Virus record (IMG/VR): IMGVR_UViG_3300023223_001154
Span: 1-51,624 of that record
Direction: 5' to 3' (one strand)
DNA from: a virus
DNA length: 51,624 nt
Below, piece by piece: positions 42,092-48,569 of the stretch. Positions within the stretch are counted from its first letter, which is position 1. The number at the start of each line of letters is the position of its first letter. A model generated the notes under the pieces. That model was not told the origin of the DNA, made no database searches, and saw only the letters and a program-made list of their open reading frames with translations. The translations under genes and the position numbers were made by a program.

Positions 42092-42344
42092 GGATATTAA
42101 ATTTTTTAAAGTATGGGATATAGTGAGGCATAGATCTAGTGGTGAATATGCTGTTATTGAGCATGTTGATGAAATATGTACAGTGCATGAAAACCCATTT
42201 ATTAGGTGTCCAGGTGACATTAGGTGTCCAGGTGACGGGCATAATTGTGTTATAGAACCAATACATAAATATAATATATCTACTGGATTTGGAAAAGGAC
42301 TTGAAGAGGTTGATGGGAATTTATTAGAATTGGCACCAAATTAG
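42084..42344 (+). CDS. Small protein with duplicated IRCPGD segment
   Basis: 86 residues. The start (FFKVWDIVRHRSSGEYAVIEHVDE) looks like a small SH3/KOW-like barrel. In the middle two copies of IRCPGD stand in tandem, encoded by an exact 18-base duplication. The stop is TAG at 42342. The same frame then continues for 33 sense codons (DGWVSMPMNGGSPLHRDM..) to TAA at 42446. The original gene may have been longer. Confidence 0.62.
   Translation: MSKDIKFFKVWDIVRHRSSGEYAVIEHVDEICTVHENPFIRCPGDIRCPGDGHNCVIEPIHKYNISTGFGKGLEEVDGNLLELAPN
42201..42236 (+). repeat. Perfect 18-base tandem duplication within a gene
   Basis: Two exact copies of an 18-base unit (ATTAGGTGTCCAGGTGAC) lie at 42201-42218 and 42219-42236. 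The unit keeps frame and adds IRCPGD. Because the copies are identical at the DNA level, the duplication is likely recent. Confidence 0.92.
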
Positions 42345-42432
42345 GATGGCTGGGTTTCAATGCCTATGAATGGAGGATCACCACTTCATAGAGATATGAA
42401 AGAACCCGGATACACCCCTCAAGATGAGGATA

Positions 42433-42642
42433 ATGAACGAGATTAAAGTAAAATATTTAGGGGGGTCAGCGGATGGGGAGTGTAAAGTATTCCCTGAAGC
42501 ACTGGGTAAACATATGGCTAGTACTAAAAAAATATGGGTTCATCGGAAAAGTTTTATTGATGATAAAGATTATAGTTATTTATATGTAAAATACCTTAAT
42601 CATCCTGATGGGTCTTATAGATTTATCTATAGGGAGAAATGA
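42433..42642 (+). CDS. Unknown small beta-rich protein
   Basis: 69 residues from ATG 42433; ATG 42424 is an alternative. The pattern IKVKYLGGSADGECKVFPEALG followed by VKYLNHPDGSYRFIY is seen in many small phage proteins of unknown role. It overlaps the next gene by four bases. The candidate continuation of the upstream gene overlaps its start. Confidence 0.6.
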   Translation: MNEIKVKYLGGSADGECKVFPEALGKHMASTKKIWVHRKSFIDDKDYSYLYVKYLNHPDGSYRFIYREK

Positions 42643-42938
42643 TGAGATTTGATAATTTATTGGAATTTATAGAATTAGGCTTCTCAAGAGAAGAGCTTGA
42701 CGTTATAATTGCAACTTATTTCTTTTCAACTATTCGTTTGGTTGCGTTTCATTTGGATATAGATGATGATAAAGTTTTAGAATATAATAATTCTATACGT
42801 TTAAAAAGTAAAAGTTCGACTCTATTTGAGTTTTATGGTAAATATATGAATGTTATTAGTCTTTTGGGTAAGAGAAATCCTAGATATAATAAATTTTTTA
42901 AGCAAATAAAGACTAGAAAAATTTGGATTAGGGGGTGA
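42639..42938 (+). CDS. Unknown helical protein
   Basis: 99 residues from ATG 42639; a second ATG follows directly. Helix-rich (LLEFIELGFSREELDVIIATYFF) with a basic C-terminal half (GKRNPRYNKFFKQIKTRKIW). Not recognised. GGGAGAA precedes the start. Confidence 0.64.
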   Translation: MMRFDNLLEFIELGFSREELDVIIATYFFSTIRLVAFHLDIDDDKVLEYNNSIRLKSKSSTLFEFYGKYMNVISLLGKRNPRYNKFFKQIKTRKIWIRG

Positions 42939-42940
42939 TA

Positions 42941-43126
42941 ATGGATGCAAAGGAATTTCATGCAGGATTTAAAGTTAGATTTCCTCAAAGTGTTTATGAG
43001 TTGGGTATAATGGTTCATGGGAACACTTTTTTTGTAGTTTTGGCGATGTTTAACTATCCGATTATAGGTATTGCTTGTGAGTATATAAGTCAGGAAGATA
43101 GTAAGAATGATAATGTTAATAATTAA
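42941..43126 (+). CDS. Unknown small protein
   Basis: 61 residues from ATG 42941 with GGGGG six bases upstream; an in-frame GTG at 42935 overlaps the previous stop. Beta-rich (GIMVHGNTFFVVLAMF). It is the last gene before the second repeat element. Not recognised. Confidence 0.6.
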   Translation: MDAKEFHAGFKVRFPQSVYELGIMVHGNTFFVVLAMFNYPIIGIACEYISQEDSKNDNVNN

Positions 43127-43198
43127 AAAATTACCCCTATCCCTGGGAAAATATTTAAGTCGATTAAACGCAATTACGTTTAGTTTCAAAGAGACTTT

Positions 43199-43215
43199 TA
43201 CCCAGAGATTGGGTA
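43199..43215 (+). terminator. Small hairpin, possible weak terminator
   Basis: TACCCA and TGGGTA form a six-base stem with a five-base loop, followed by GTTTTC. It lies 73 bases after the preceding gene. Stability is low and the T-run is short, so termination is uncertain. Confidence 0.35.
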
Positions 43216-43366
43216 GTTTTCAGTCTTTATTTTTATGGGAAAGAGTTTAGAGTGTTTTTACAAAGATCACCTTTATTTTGGATTTCCAGGAAAGTCAGAC
43301 TAACTGAATTGGGTTATTTTAGGGAATGTAAGTCTTTATTTTACAATGTTTTACAAGAAATTTCAA

Positions 43367-43526
43367 GGAAAAACGCCATTAAAGTGCCTAAACCTTACCT
43401 ACCCCCACATATTCCATTTAAATTACAGTTTATCACGATAATTATTTATAATTATATATTATATTTTAATAATAGTATTTTATAAGTGTGGGGGTGGGTA
43501 AGGTTTAGGCGTTTTTCAGGCGTTTT
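43367..43526. repeat. Dispersed inverted-arm element, copy B
   Basis: The better preserved copy. The left arm (43370-43409) and right arm (43487-43526) are inverted repeats matching at 34 of 40 positions, with AAAACGCC and CCTAAACC followed by a C/G-rich block. The space between the arms is AT-rich. The first 82 bases match copy A with one difference. The right end carries two GGCGTTTT motifs in tandem. Confidence 0.88.
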
Positions 43527-43547
43527 GTTTTTTAGTTTAAGGTTTTT

Positions 43548-43847
43548 ATGGCATATCAAAAATGGTTAATTTATCCTCCAGGGCAAAATCGTCCTTTAGG
43601 TTTACGATTTGATTTTGAATTACAATCCGGTCATTTAGGTGGTGTACAAATTGATTATGATAATATCAATTTCGTTATTACTGAATATTTAGGTATTAAA
43701 CTTGGTCGAAAGAAGAGAATTTCAGGTAATAAAATTAGATTTAAAATAATGTTAAGTTCTCAAAAATTTAAAAATGCTTTAAAGAGATTAGATGAAGATG
43801 GGTATATTATTAATGATACTAAATCACTTGGGAGGGTTATGCGATGA
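43548..43847 (+). CDS. Unknown protein after repeat copy B
   Basis: 99 residues, basic, beta-rich at first (WLIYPPGQNRPLGLRFDFELQSG) then basic-helical (SQKFKNALKRLDEDGYI). Its ribosome site is weak (AAGG at about 43537). The next gene starts at its stop (ATGA). Not recognised. Confidence 0.65.
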   Translation: MAYQKWLIYPPGQNRPLGLRFDFELQSGHLGGVQIDYDNINFVITEYLGIKLGRKKRISGNKIRFKIMLSSQKFKNALKRLDEDGYIINDTKSLGRVMR

Positions 43848-44422
43848 AAAAAAAGAAAATTGAAGCTAATCCTTTTGGTGTAAATATTAATCATTTAAAG
43901 GAAGTAATTACCAATAAAAATTGTAAAATTCCAGGTTGGCACGAAGTTGATACAGAAGAACTAAATAAAATGGCTGATTCAATTAGTGATATTTTTAATA
44001 AAGAAAAGGAGAATATTGGTACTCATACTTGTAATGGTTCAATTTGGGGTGAATCTAATATAGAAGATTTAAATAAATGGGCTAAAAAAATGGGTGATCA
44101 TGTTAATAAAATTTATGATTGGGCTGATCCATTAAAATACCATTCTGATATAAAACAAGAAGATATTGAAAAAAAATATTCTGATAATTCTATGGACATC
44201 CCATATAGTGAATTTATTTTTTCTAAAGAATATATTGTTAATGTTAAAAGTAGTTTTGCATTTAATAAAAAAGTAAGGGAAATAATTAATGAAGCTAAGC
44301 AAAAAGGTTTTAAATATTATGAAGTTTGGATGGATATGCTATTTGATGAAAGAAAAATGAGGTTTTATTATGAAAAACCTGCCCGAAAATATTTAATAAG
44401 TGGGACACTTAATAAATTATGA
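43844..44422 (+). CDS. Unknown lysine-rich protein
   Basis: 192 residues, lysine- and asparagine-rich. The centre has two similar tracts, DTEELNKMADSISDIFNKE and NIEDLNKWAKKMGDHVNKI, which look like an internal repeat of a helix unit. The C-terminal part resembles an unassigned alpha/beta domain (EIINEAKQKGFKYYEVWMDM). It overlaps both neighbours by four bases. Its place just before the clamp-like gene suggests a link to replication. Confidence 0.62.
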   Translation: MKKKKIEANPFGVNINHLKEVITNKNCKIPGWHEVDTEELNKMADSISDIFNKEKENIGTHTCNGSIWGESNIEDLNKWAKKMGDHVNKIYDWADPLKYHSDIKQEDIEKKYSDNSMDIPYSEFIFSKEYIVNVKSSFAFNKKVREIINEAKQKGFKYYEVWMDMLFDERKMRFYYEKPARKYLISGTLNKL

Positions 44423-45102
44423 TATTATCAAAAAATAATTTAAAATCAATTCTTATCACTGTGATTGATAAGTCTATAGCCATTTTAAATAATTTACATA
44501 TTACTAAGGATGGATCTACTATAGTTTCAAATGGTAAAGTAACTTTAGCCGTTTCACCGGTGCCTGAGAAAATAAAAGAAAGTATTCCACTTAGAGAGAG
44601 AGGTGTGATAAGTAGTAAGGGGGTTACTATTAATGGGGAGACTATTAAAGAAGTGTTAAAGAATATCCCGAAGGATACTCTGTTTAAGGGATTATTGGAG
44701 TATGTTGAATTTGATAATGGTAAATTTTTTGTTAATGATGGGAAGCGTAAAAAAACGATTGAAAGTAAAGTTTATGATAGACAATTTATTAATTATCGTA
44801 AAATATTTAAAGATATTAATACAAATAATGGATTTAGGCTTGTAGTAAATAGGAAAAGATTGCATGAATTAATTAAAACAATGGATGATTTATGTGCGGA
44901 TAATTCAAATGAGTCTCCTTTATATATTGAATTTACTAAAGATAATAATATGCTTTTAAGATCATTTAATTATAAGACTGGTCAAAATGTATTAGCTACT
45001 ATGACTTCTTATAAGAATTTGGAAGGTGAATGGCCTGTATATAATAAATGGGAGAGTAAATTATTGGGTAAATTAAAAGAATATTTGAGGTTTAATAAAT
45101 GA
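44419..45102 (+). CDS. Sliding-clamp-like protein
   Basis: 227 residues with a pattern resembling the domains of DNA polymerase clamps. SILITVIDKSIAILNNLHITKDG followed by a strand-turn series with TIVSNGKVTLAVSP is like the start of a beta-clamp domain. A second similar domain follows LVVNRKRLHELIKTMDDLC with PLYIEFTKDNNMLLRSFN. Two domains at this length would form a trimer, as in T4 gp45. The similarity is structural in feel rather than motif-based. Family A phage polymerases are not always clamp-dependent, so this would be notable. Confidence 0.52.
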   Translation: MILSKNNLKSILITVIDKSIAILNNLHITKDGSTIVSNGKVTLAVSPVPEKIKESIPLRERGVISSKGVTINGETIKEVLKNIPKDTLFKGLLEYVEFDNGKFFVNDGKRKKTIESKVYDRQFINYRKIFKDINTNNGFRLVVNRKRLHELIKTMDDLCADNSNESPLYIEFTKDNNMLLRSFNYKTGQNVLATMTSYKNLEGEWPVYNKWESKLLGKLKEYLRFNK

Positions 45103-45278
45103 GGTTATTACCTTATTCAAGTGTAATTTTAGAGTGTTATGCATTTTGTATGAATTGTTCTTGGAGAACTTCAAGAAATAAAGATGCTCAAAAATTAGGT
45201 AAAGTACATGCTTTAGATAGTAAACATCAGGTTATTATTCAGATAGAAAAATTTTACCAATATGATGGCAGAAAATGA
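45099..45278 (+). CDS. Small cysteine-containing protein
   Basis: 59 residues; CYAFCMNCSWR followed by KLGKVHALDSKHQV recalls small phage zinc-ribbon-like proteins that use C-x2-C and two histidines. It overlaps the previous gene by four bases and the next by four (ATGA). Function unknown. Confidence 0.62.
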   Translation: MRLLPYSSVILECYAFCMNCSWRTSRNKDAQKLGKVHALDSKHQVIIQIEKFYQYDGRK

Positions 45279-45481
45279 AATACATTTTATTACAAAAAAT
45301 GAATAGAGATCAGTATGATAGGCTTAAATCTATGGGATGTACTAAGATAAAATTAAAGAATTATTCAATAGTTAATAAAATGTATAATGTTACCATAGAT
45401 TGTGTTCATCCTGGAAAAATAACGAGTATTTGTATAAATCCTACATTTATAAATGAATTACATATTAGGCGTGAAAAATGA
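45275..45481 (+). CDS. Unknown small protein
   Basis: 68 residues, basic, with a beta-rich C-terminal half (YNVTIDCVHPGKITSICI). It overlaps both neighbours by four bases. Not recognised. Confidence 0.6.
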   Translation: MKYILLQKMNRDQYDRLKSMGCTKIKLKNYSIVNKMYNVTIDCVHPGKITSICINPTFINELHIRREK

Positions 45482-45660
45482 AAAAGTCAGATATTAAAAA
45501 AGAGGAAAATAAAAAATATTATAGCCCTAAATATCATCGAGAATATTATTTAAATAATCGTACAAAAATATTAATAGCACGTAAGAAAAGATGGGCGGCT
45601 ATGACTGATAAACAAAAAAAAGAAAAGCTTAATAAAAATCAAGGGAATAATAATGGCTGA
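45478..45660 (+). CDS. Small highly basic protein
   Basis: 60 residues, more than a third lysine and arginine. The stretch YYSPKYHREYYLNNRTKILI followed by ARKKRWAA resembles the basic region found next to HNH or AP2 domains in phage proteins, but no nuclease domain is present. DNA or RNA binding is likely from charge. A nine-codon frame (45653-45682) follows it and is probably not a gene. Confidence 0.6.
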   Translation: MKKSDIKKEENKKYYSPKYHREYYLNNRTKILIARKKRWAAMTDKQKKEKLNKNQGNNNG

Positions 45661-45684
45661 TGATATCAAAAAAGATAATTAATT

Positions 45685-46101
45685 ATGTTCAAAGATCTAC
45701 CTAAAATAAATATTAATGATGATGATATTGCAAATATAATAAAAAGTAGTTTTCCAATTAATACAGTTCCTGTACAAGAATTAATACTTGCATTAGAGTT
45801 TATTGAATTAAAGTTAACAACAAGACAATATGAAACTATTTTATTATATGTTAGATATTCAACTAGAATGGAAATATCTGATTTCTTATGTTGTTCTATG
45901 ACTGCGCTCAAATCAAGGGTAGGGGCTATTTTAAAGAAGACTAAATTTAAAACTATGACTGAATTAGTTGAGTATTATAATGAATTATTGAGGTTATTAA
46001 TTTTAAGAGAGGATAATATATTTTTAAATAAAAAAGAAAAAATTGAAGGTACAAATTTAAGGCCTGGTATGCTAATAAATATAGGTCCTGATGTTACTTG
46101 A
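45685..46101 (+). CDS. LuxR/sigma region 4-type helix-turn-helix regulator
   Basis: 138 residues. LTTRQYETILLYVRYSTRMEI, then SDFLCCSMTALKSRVGAILK and TKFKTMTELVEYY match the LuxR/GerE-type DNA-binding domain: L-T-x-R-Q start, eIS-x-x-L turn, then recognition helix S-x-x-A-L-K-S-R-x-x-x-I-x-x-K. The N-terminal 50 residues and C-terminal 40 are unrecognised. A strong promoter starts within its end, immediately before a virion-type gene. This makes it a good candidate for a phage transcription regulator. Confidence 0.7.
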   Translation: MFKDLPKININDDDIANIIKSSFPINTVPVQELILALEFIELKLTTRQYETILLYVRYSTRMEISDFLCCSMTALKSRVGAILKKTKFKTMTELVEYYNELLRLLILREDNIFLNKKEKIEGTNLRPGMLINIGPDVT

Positions 46102-46126
46102 TAAGTATAAATTTTTTGGGTATACT
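46098..46126 (+). promoter_or_regulatory. Sigma70-type promoter before displaced virion-type gene
   Basis: TTGATA (46098-46103) is followed after 17 bases by TATACT (46121-46126). Six bases after the -10 box stands an ATG (46133), exactly as at the early promoter (25606-25634). It overlaps the last codons of the helix-turn-helix gene and likely drives 46133 through the tRNA-like gene. Confidence 0.75.
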
Positions 46127-46132
46127 AATATA

Positions 46133-46240
46133 ATGGATAAGAATCTAATTTTAATTTGGATTATATGGGGATTATTGACTATGTGTATAGGCGTGTTCTT
46201 ATATGATTTATTTAAGGGGTTAATATTATGGGTACATTAA
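46133..46240 (+). CDS. Tiny membrane peptide at transcript start
   Basis: 35 residues (LILIWIIWGLLTMCIGVFLY then DLFKG), one membrane helix. Its ATG lies at the expected transcription start, so translation would be nearly leaderless. It overlaps the next gene by 13 bases. It might be a leader or a real lysis-type peptide; the evidence is thin. Confidence 0.4.
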   Translation: MDKNLILIWIIWGLLTMCIGVFLYDLFKGLILWVH

Positions 46241-46908
46241 ATATTGTTATGGACACACGAGCTACTAAACGTGGGCTTGATGATTTGGGGAAAGAACAGT
46301 ATCCTTTTGCATTAGCTCAATCACTAACTCAGGCAGCTACGAGAGCACAGGGTAGAGTGAGAAGATTATCGGAGAGGAAATTTAATATTAAAAGTAAATT
46401 TACATTAAGAAATATTAGAATAGTACCTAGTAAAAAATCAGATGTTAAATTGGGTATAGCTGTTTCAATGGTATTTACTGATAAAAGAATTACTCATTAC
46501 ATGGCTGGACATGAAGTAGGAGAAATTAGAAGATCTCGGAAGAAAAAATTGATAGCTGTTCCAAGTAGGATTTTAAAAAAGAAAAATTTTAGGACAGTAA
46601 GTGGGAAAGTGAAGAAGAGGTTTTTACCTAAGGTATTATTAAAAGGTAAGAAGAATAAAACAGTTAATGCTAAAGCTAAGAGTGGAAATAGAAAAGCTTT
46701 TGTTATTGATGATAAGCAGAACGCTTTGATTGTACGACGTAAAACTAAGAAGACAGATTCTCCATTAGATTTATTGTATACATTGGTTCCTAAAACTAGA
46801 ATTGATAAAAAATGGAGATTTGAGCAAAATGTGCAGGTAAGTGTTAAGTTAAATTTTAGAAGGGATTTTGATAAAAATATGAATAAGGCGATTAGAAATG
46901 CTAAATAA
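46228..46908 (+). CDS. Virion-morphogenesis-like protein, displaced from late block
   Basis: 226 residues, very basic. The start (LDDLGKEQYPFALAQSLTQA then ATRAQGRV, a basic helix, KFTLRNIRIVPS) matches the common phage pattern of minor tail/tail-completion proteins: AL-x-x-AL-x-x-TA, then F-T-x-R-S-I-R-V. The centre is lysine-rich (KKKLIAVPSRILKKK..) and the C-terminus is helical (RRDFDKNMNKAI). Such genes normally sit near head-tail connectors. Here it is about 21 kb beyond that block, behind its own promoter. An AAGGGG site lies upstream. Confidence 0.5.
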   Translation: MGTLNIVMDTRATKRGLDDLGKEQYPFALAQSLTQAATRAQGRVRRLSERKFNIKSKFTLRNIRIVPSKKSDVKLGIAVSMVFTDKRITHYMAGHEVGEIRRSRKKKLIAVPSRILKKKNFRTVSGKVKKRFLPKVLLKGKKNKTVNAKAKSGNRKAFVIDDKQNALIVRRKTKKTDSPLDLLYTLVPKTRIDKKWRFEQNVQVSVKLNFRRDFDKNMNKAIRNAK

Positions 46909-46941
46909 TAATTTATTAAATAATTTCAAAGGAGTTAAAAA

Positions 46942-47310
46942 ATGAATCATCAAGAACAATTTGATACCATTTGTATACATCTTGCAAAACAGGAAAAGCA
47001 AGCTATGGATAATCTAAATAATTGTGAATATCTTACAAAAAATGGTTTAAAATGTGCTATTGGATGTTTATTAACTGAAGATGAACTAAAAATTTGGACT
47101 ACATCAAATACAAATAGTGTTGAAATGAATATAAAAAAATTTGGAAATCCTAAAAATTTTAAAAGTAAAGATGCAGATTTATTAATAGAAATGCAAACAG
47201 CACATGATTTTTCTACACAAATTGAAACTTTAATACATAAATTAATTAAAATAGCATATAATTTTAAATTAAATAATAAAAAAGTATATTTAATTAAAAA
47301 ATGGAATTAA
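46942..47310 (+). CDS. Unknown protein with CAIGCLL motif
   Basis: 122 residues. The pattern FDTICIHLAKQEKQAM, then C-x-Y-x-x-x-x-G-x-K-CAIGCLLTEDEL recurs in small phage proteins of unknown function. The gene at 48566 has a similar CGCAIGESYYL. An AAAGGAG site lies upstream. The stop is directly followed by the tRNA-like gene. Confidence 0.66.
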   Translation: MNHQEQFDTICIHLAKQEKQAMDNLNNCEYLTKNGLKCAIGCLLTEDELKIWTTSNTNSVEMNIKKFGNPKNFKSKDADLLIEMQTAHDFSTQIETLIHKLIKIAYNFKLNNKKVYLIKKWN

Positions 47311-47445
47311 GGACAAGTGGTGGAATAGGATGGTATACACAAACTTCAATATAAGTAGTCTCATGAGTCAGGTTCTTGATTAATGCCCTACCTTCAGCAA
47401 AATATATTGAGGAATCAAGGTGCAGGTTCAAATCCTGCCTTGTCC
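47311..47445 (+). tRNA. tRNA-like gene with about 50 extra bases
   Basis: Ends pair perfectly: GGACAAG (47311-47317) with CTTGTCC (47439-47445). The T arm GCAGG-TTCAAAT-CCTGC (47422-47438) is canonical. A D arm GTG...CAC (47320-47340) has a GG in its loop and resembles class II (Leu-type) tRNAs. Total length is 135, against about 85-90 for tRNA-Leu. No normal anticodon arm fits. Instead CTTCAATATA (47344-47353) pairs with TATATTGAGG (47403-47412), and CTTGATT (47375-47381) with AATCAAG (47413-47419). The CCA end is not encoded. Amino acid identity cannot be assigned. Confidence 0.65.
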
Positions 47446-47450
47446 TTTTT
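47446..47450 (+). terminator. T-run after the tRNA-like gene
   Basis: Five T follow the acceptor stem directly, the arrangement by which a stable stem plus T-run can end transcription. The acceptor stem itself is the only stem available, so it may act both as tRNA end and terminator. The evidence is weak. Confidence 0.3.
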
Positions 47451-47470
47451 TAATATACAGAAATCTTATT

Positions 47471-47641
47471 ATGGATAGAAATTCAAAAGAACATATTCAA
47501 AAAGAATTAATGTATTTAAATAAAATGAAGAAAGATTGTTTAAAATTTAAGGAAGATCCTAATGATTTTAATAATTCAAGAGATTTTGAAGATGTATTAC
47601 TTTTAATTGATTTATGGATAATGGATTTGGAGGATTTATGA
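47471..47641 (+). CDS. Unknown small protein
   Basis: 56 residues from ATG 47471; a longer frame reaching back into the tRNA-like gene is rejected. Helical and charged (SKEHIQKELMYLNKMKKDCLK). The stop overlaps the next start by four bases (ATGA). Not recognised. Confidence 0.58.
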   Translation: MDRNSKEHIQKELMYLNKMKKDCLKFKEDPNDFNNSRDFEDVLLLIDLWIMDLEDL

Positions 47642-47838
47642 CTGAAGAACAGATTAAAAAATCAAAGTTTAATATCGATAAATTATCCCATGAAAGGCTA
47701 GCCTGGTTATGGCGGTTCAATACTCGGGCTAATCATCCTTATTTTACTAATAAGGAATTGTTTAAATACCTTGAGAAAAAATTTAATGAATTTGGAGGGA
47801 TGACTCCACAAATATCTAAAAAAATAGGATGGGGATGA
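47638..47838 (+). CDS. Unknown small protein
   Basis: 66 residues from ATG 47638 with GGAGG four bases upstream. It has SHERLAWLWRFNTRANHPYF and a helical end (LFKYLEKKFNEFG). The central W/R pattern is common in small phage proteins. Not recognised. Confidence 0.62.
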   Translation: MTEEQIKKSKFNIDKLSHERLAWLWRFNTRANHPYFTNKELFKYLEKKFNEFGGMTPQISKKIGWG

Positions 47839-48137
47839 TTAATATCATGTATGCTTTAAATAAAATACGTTATATTGTCAACTTATATCAAGATAGAGTT
47901 AAAGGAAAAAATGGTCAATGGTGCTGGAATTGTATGATAGAGGATTTTGATAAAGATGGTCATCCTTTTAATATTCATGTTGGTCTTCAAAATGTAACTT
48001 TTAGGGGTGCTTATTGGTTTAATACTAATAAGGAAGCTTACCAGAATTGGAAGGAATTTTCAAAATTAAATGGTTGGCGGGAAAGTTTTTCGAGTGTTTT
48101 AATCAATAGGAAGAATATTAAAAATGGCATTAGTTAA
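47835..48137 (+). CDS. Unknown protein
   Basis: 100 residues from ATG 47835, which overlaps the previous stop (ATGA); ATG 47829 and 47847 are alternatives. Beta-rich (KGKNGQWCWNCMIEDFDKDGH, then NIHVGLQNVTFRGAYWF). Not recognised. Confidence 0.6.
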   Translation: MINIMYALNKIRYIVNLYQDRVKGKNGQWCWNCMIEDFDKDGHPFNIHVGLQNVTFRGAYWFNTNKEAYQNWKEFSKLNGWRESFSSVLINRKNIKNGIS

Positions 48138-48327
48138 TAAAATAATAGGTTTAGATTTATTAAAACATAATCCTTGTGATAACTGTCACGAAATGAATGC
48201 TACCATTATTCTAAAATTTGATCAAGGTTGTCAAACTTGTAAAAATGAAATAAAACTTTGTGTAAGTTGTCAAGTAGACCTATATCAGAAACTTATAGGT
48301 ACATGGGAAAAAGGGGTAACAAACTAA
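48124..48327 (+). CDS. Small zinc-ribbon-like protein
   Basis: 67 residues with three C-x2-C pairs (CDNC, CQTC, CVSC). Four cysteines are enough for one zinc ribbon, so the third pair may be free or part of a binuclear site. It overlaps its neighbours on both sides. The function is unknown; binding nucleic acid or protein is possible. Confidence 0.65.
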   Translation: MALVNKIIGLDLLKHNPCDNCHEMNATIILKFDQGCQTCKNEIKLCVSCQVDLYQKLIGTWEKGVTN

Positions 48328-48569
48328 TGGATATACGATCTTTTCAGAGTATATTAATGAATCACCCTATATGGGAATTTATGCCCAGTATTAGATTAGA
48401 ATTATTTCCTTATAGTTTTATTATAATACTGGAAAAATATTATGATGAAGGGCTCCCTGTTTCGATAGTTATATCTTATTATGATCCATCATGGGAAACT
48501 CAATTCCTTAAATTTTTGGATGAATTAAATATTAACTTAAGAGTAGGGCAAACGGAAATAATAAAATGA
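48327..48569 (+). CDS. Unknown small protein
   Basis: 80 residues from ATG 48327 (overlaps previous stop by one base). Hydrophobic-aromatic core (PYSFIIILEKYYDEGLPVSIVI). A longer frame beginning at 48258 lies within the previous gene and is rejected. Not recognised. Confidence 0.62.
   Translation: MDIRSFQSILMNHPIWEFMPSIRLELFPYSFIIILEKYYDEGLPVSIVISYYDPSWETQFLKFLDELNINLRVGQTEIIK

Larger units (their letters stand above)
43127..43547. other. Non-coding region carrying repeat copy B
   Basis: 420 bases without a credible gene. An open frame at 43252-43485 runs through the repeat and has no ribosome site, so I reject it. Two small stems occur before the repeat: TAAACG/CGTTTA (43165-43182) and TACCCA/TGGGTA (43199-43215). 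The latter is followed by GTTTTC, a possible weak terminator. Confidence 0.7.

Noticed and set aside
42201-42236. Tandem repeat as sequencing artefact or satellite
   Set aside because: Only two copies exist, in frame inside a gene; it is reported as a recent duplication rather than a repeat array.
43252-43485. 77-codon open frame in the gap with repeat copy B
   Set aside because: It runs straight through the repeat element, has no ribosome site and has no protein-like pattern; copy A does not keep the frame.
47344-47412. Group I intron within the tRNA-like gene
   Set aside because: The insert is only about 50-60 bases, far too short for the conserved P3-P8 core, and no such core elements are visible.
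47311-47445. tRNA-like gene as a stop-codon suppressor (TCA anticodon in CTTCAAT)
   Set aside because: The bases flanking this loop do not form an anticodon stem, and TGA and TAG are used as normal stops by many genes here, so reassignment is not supported.
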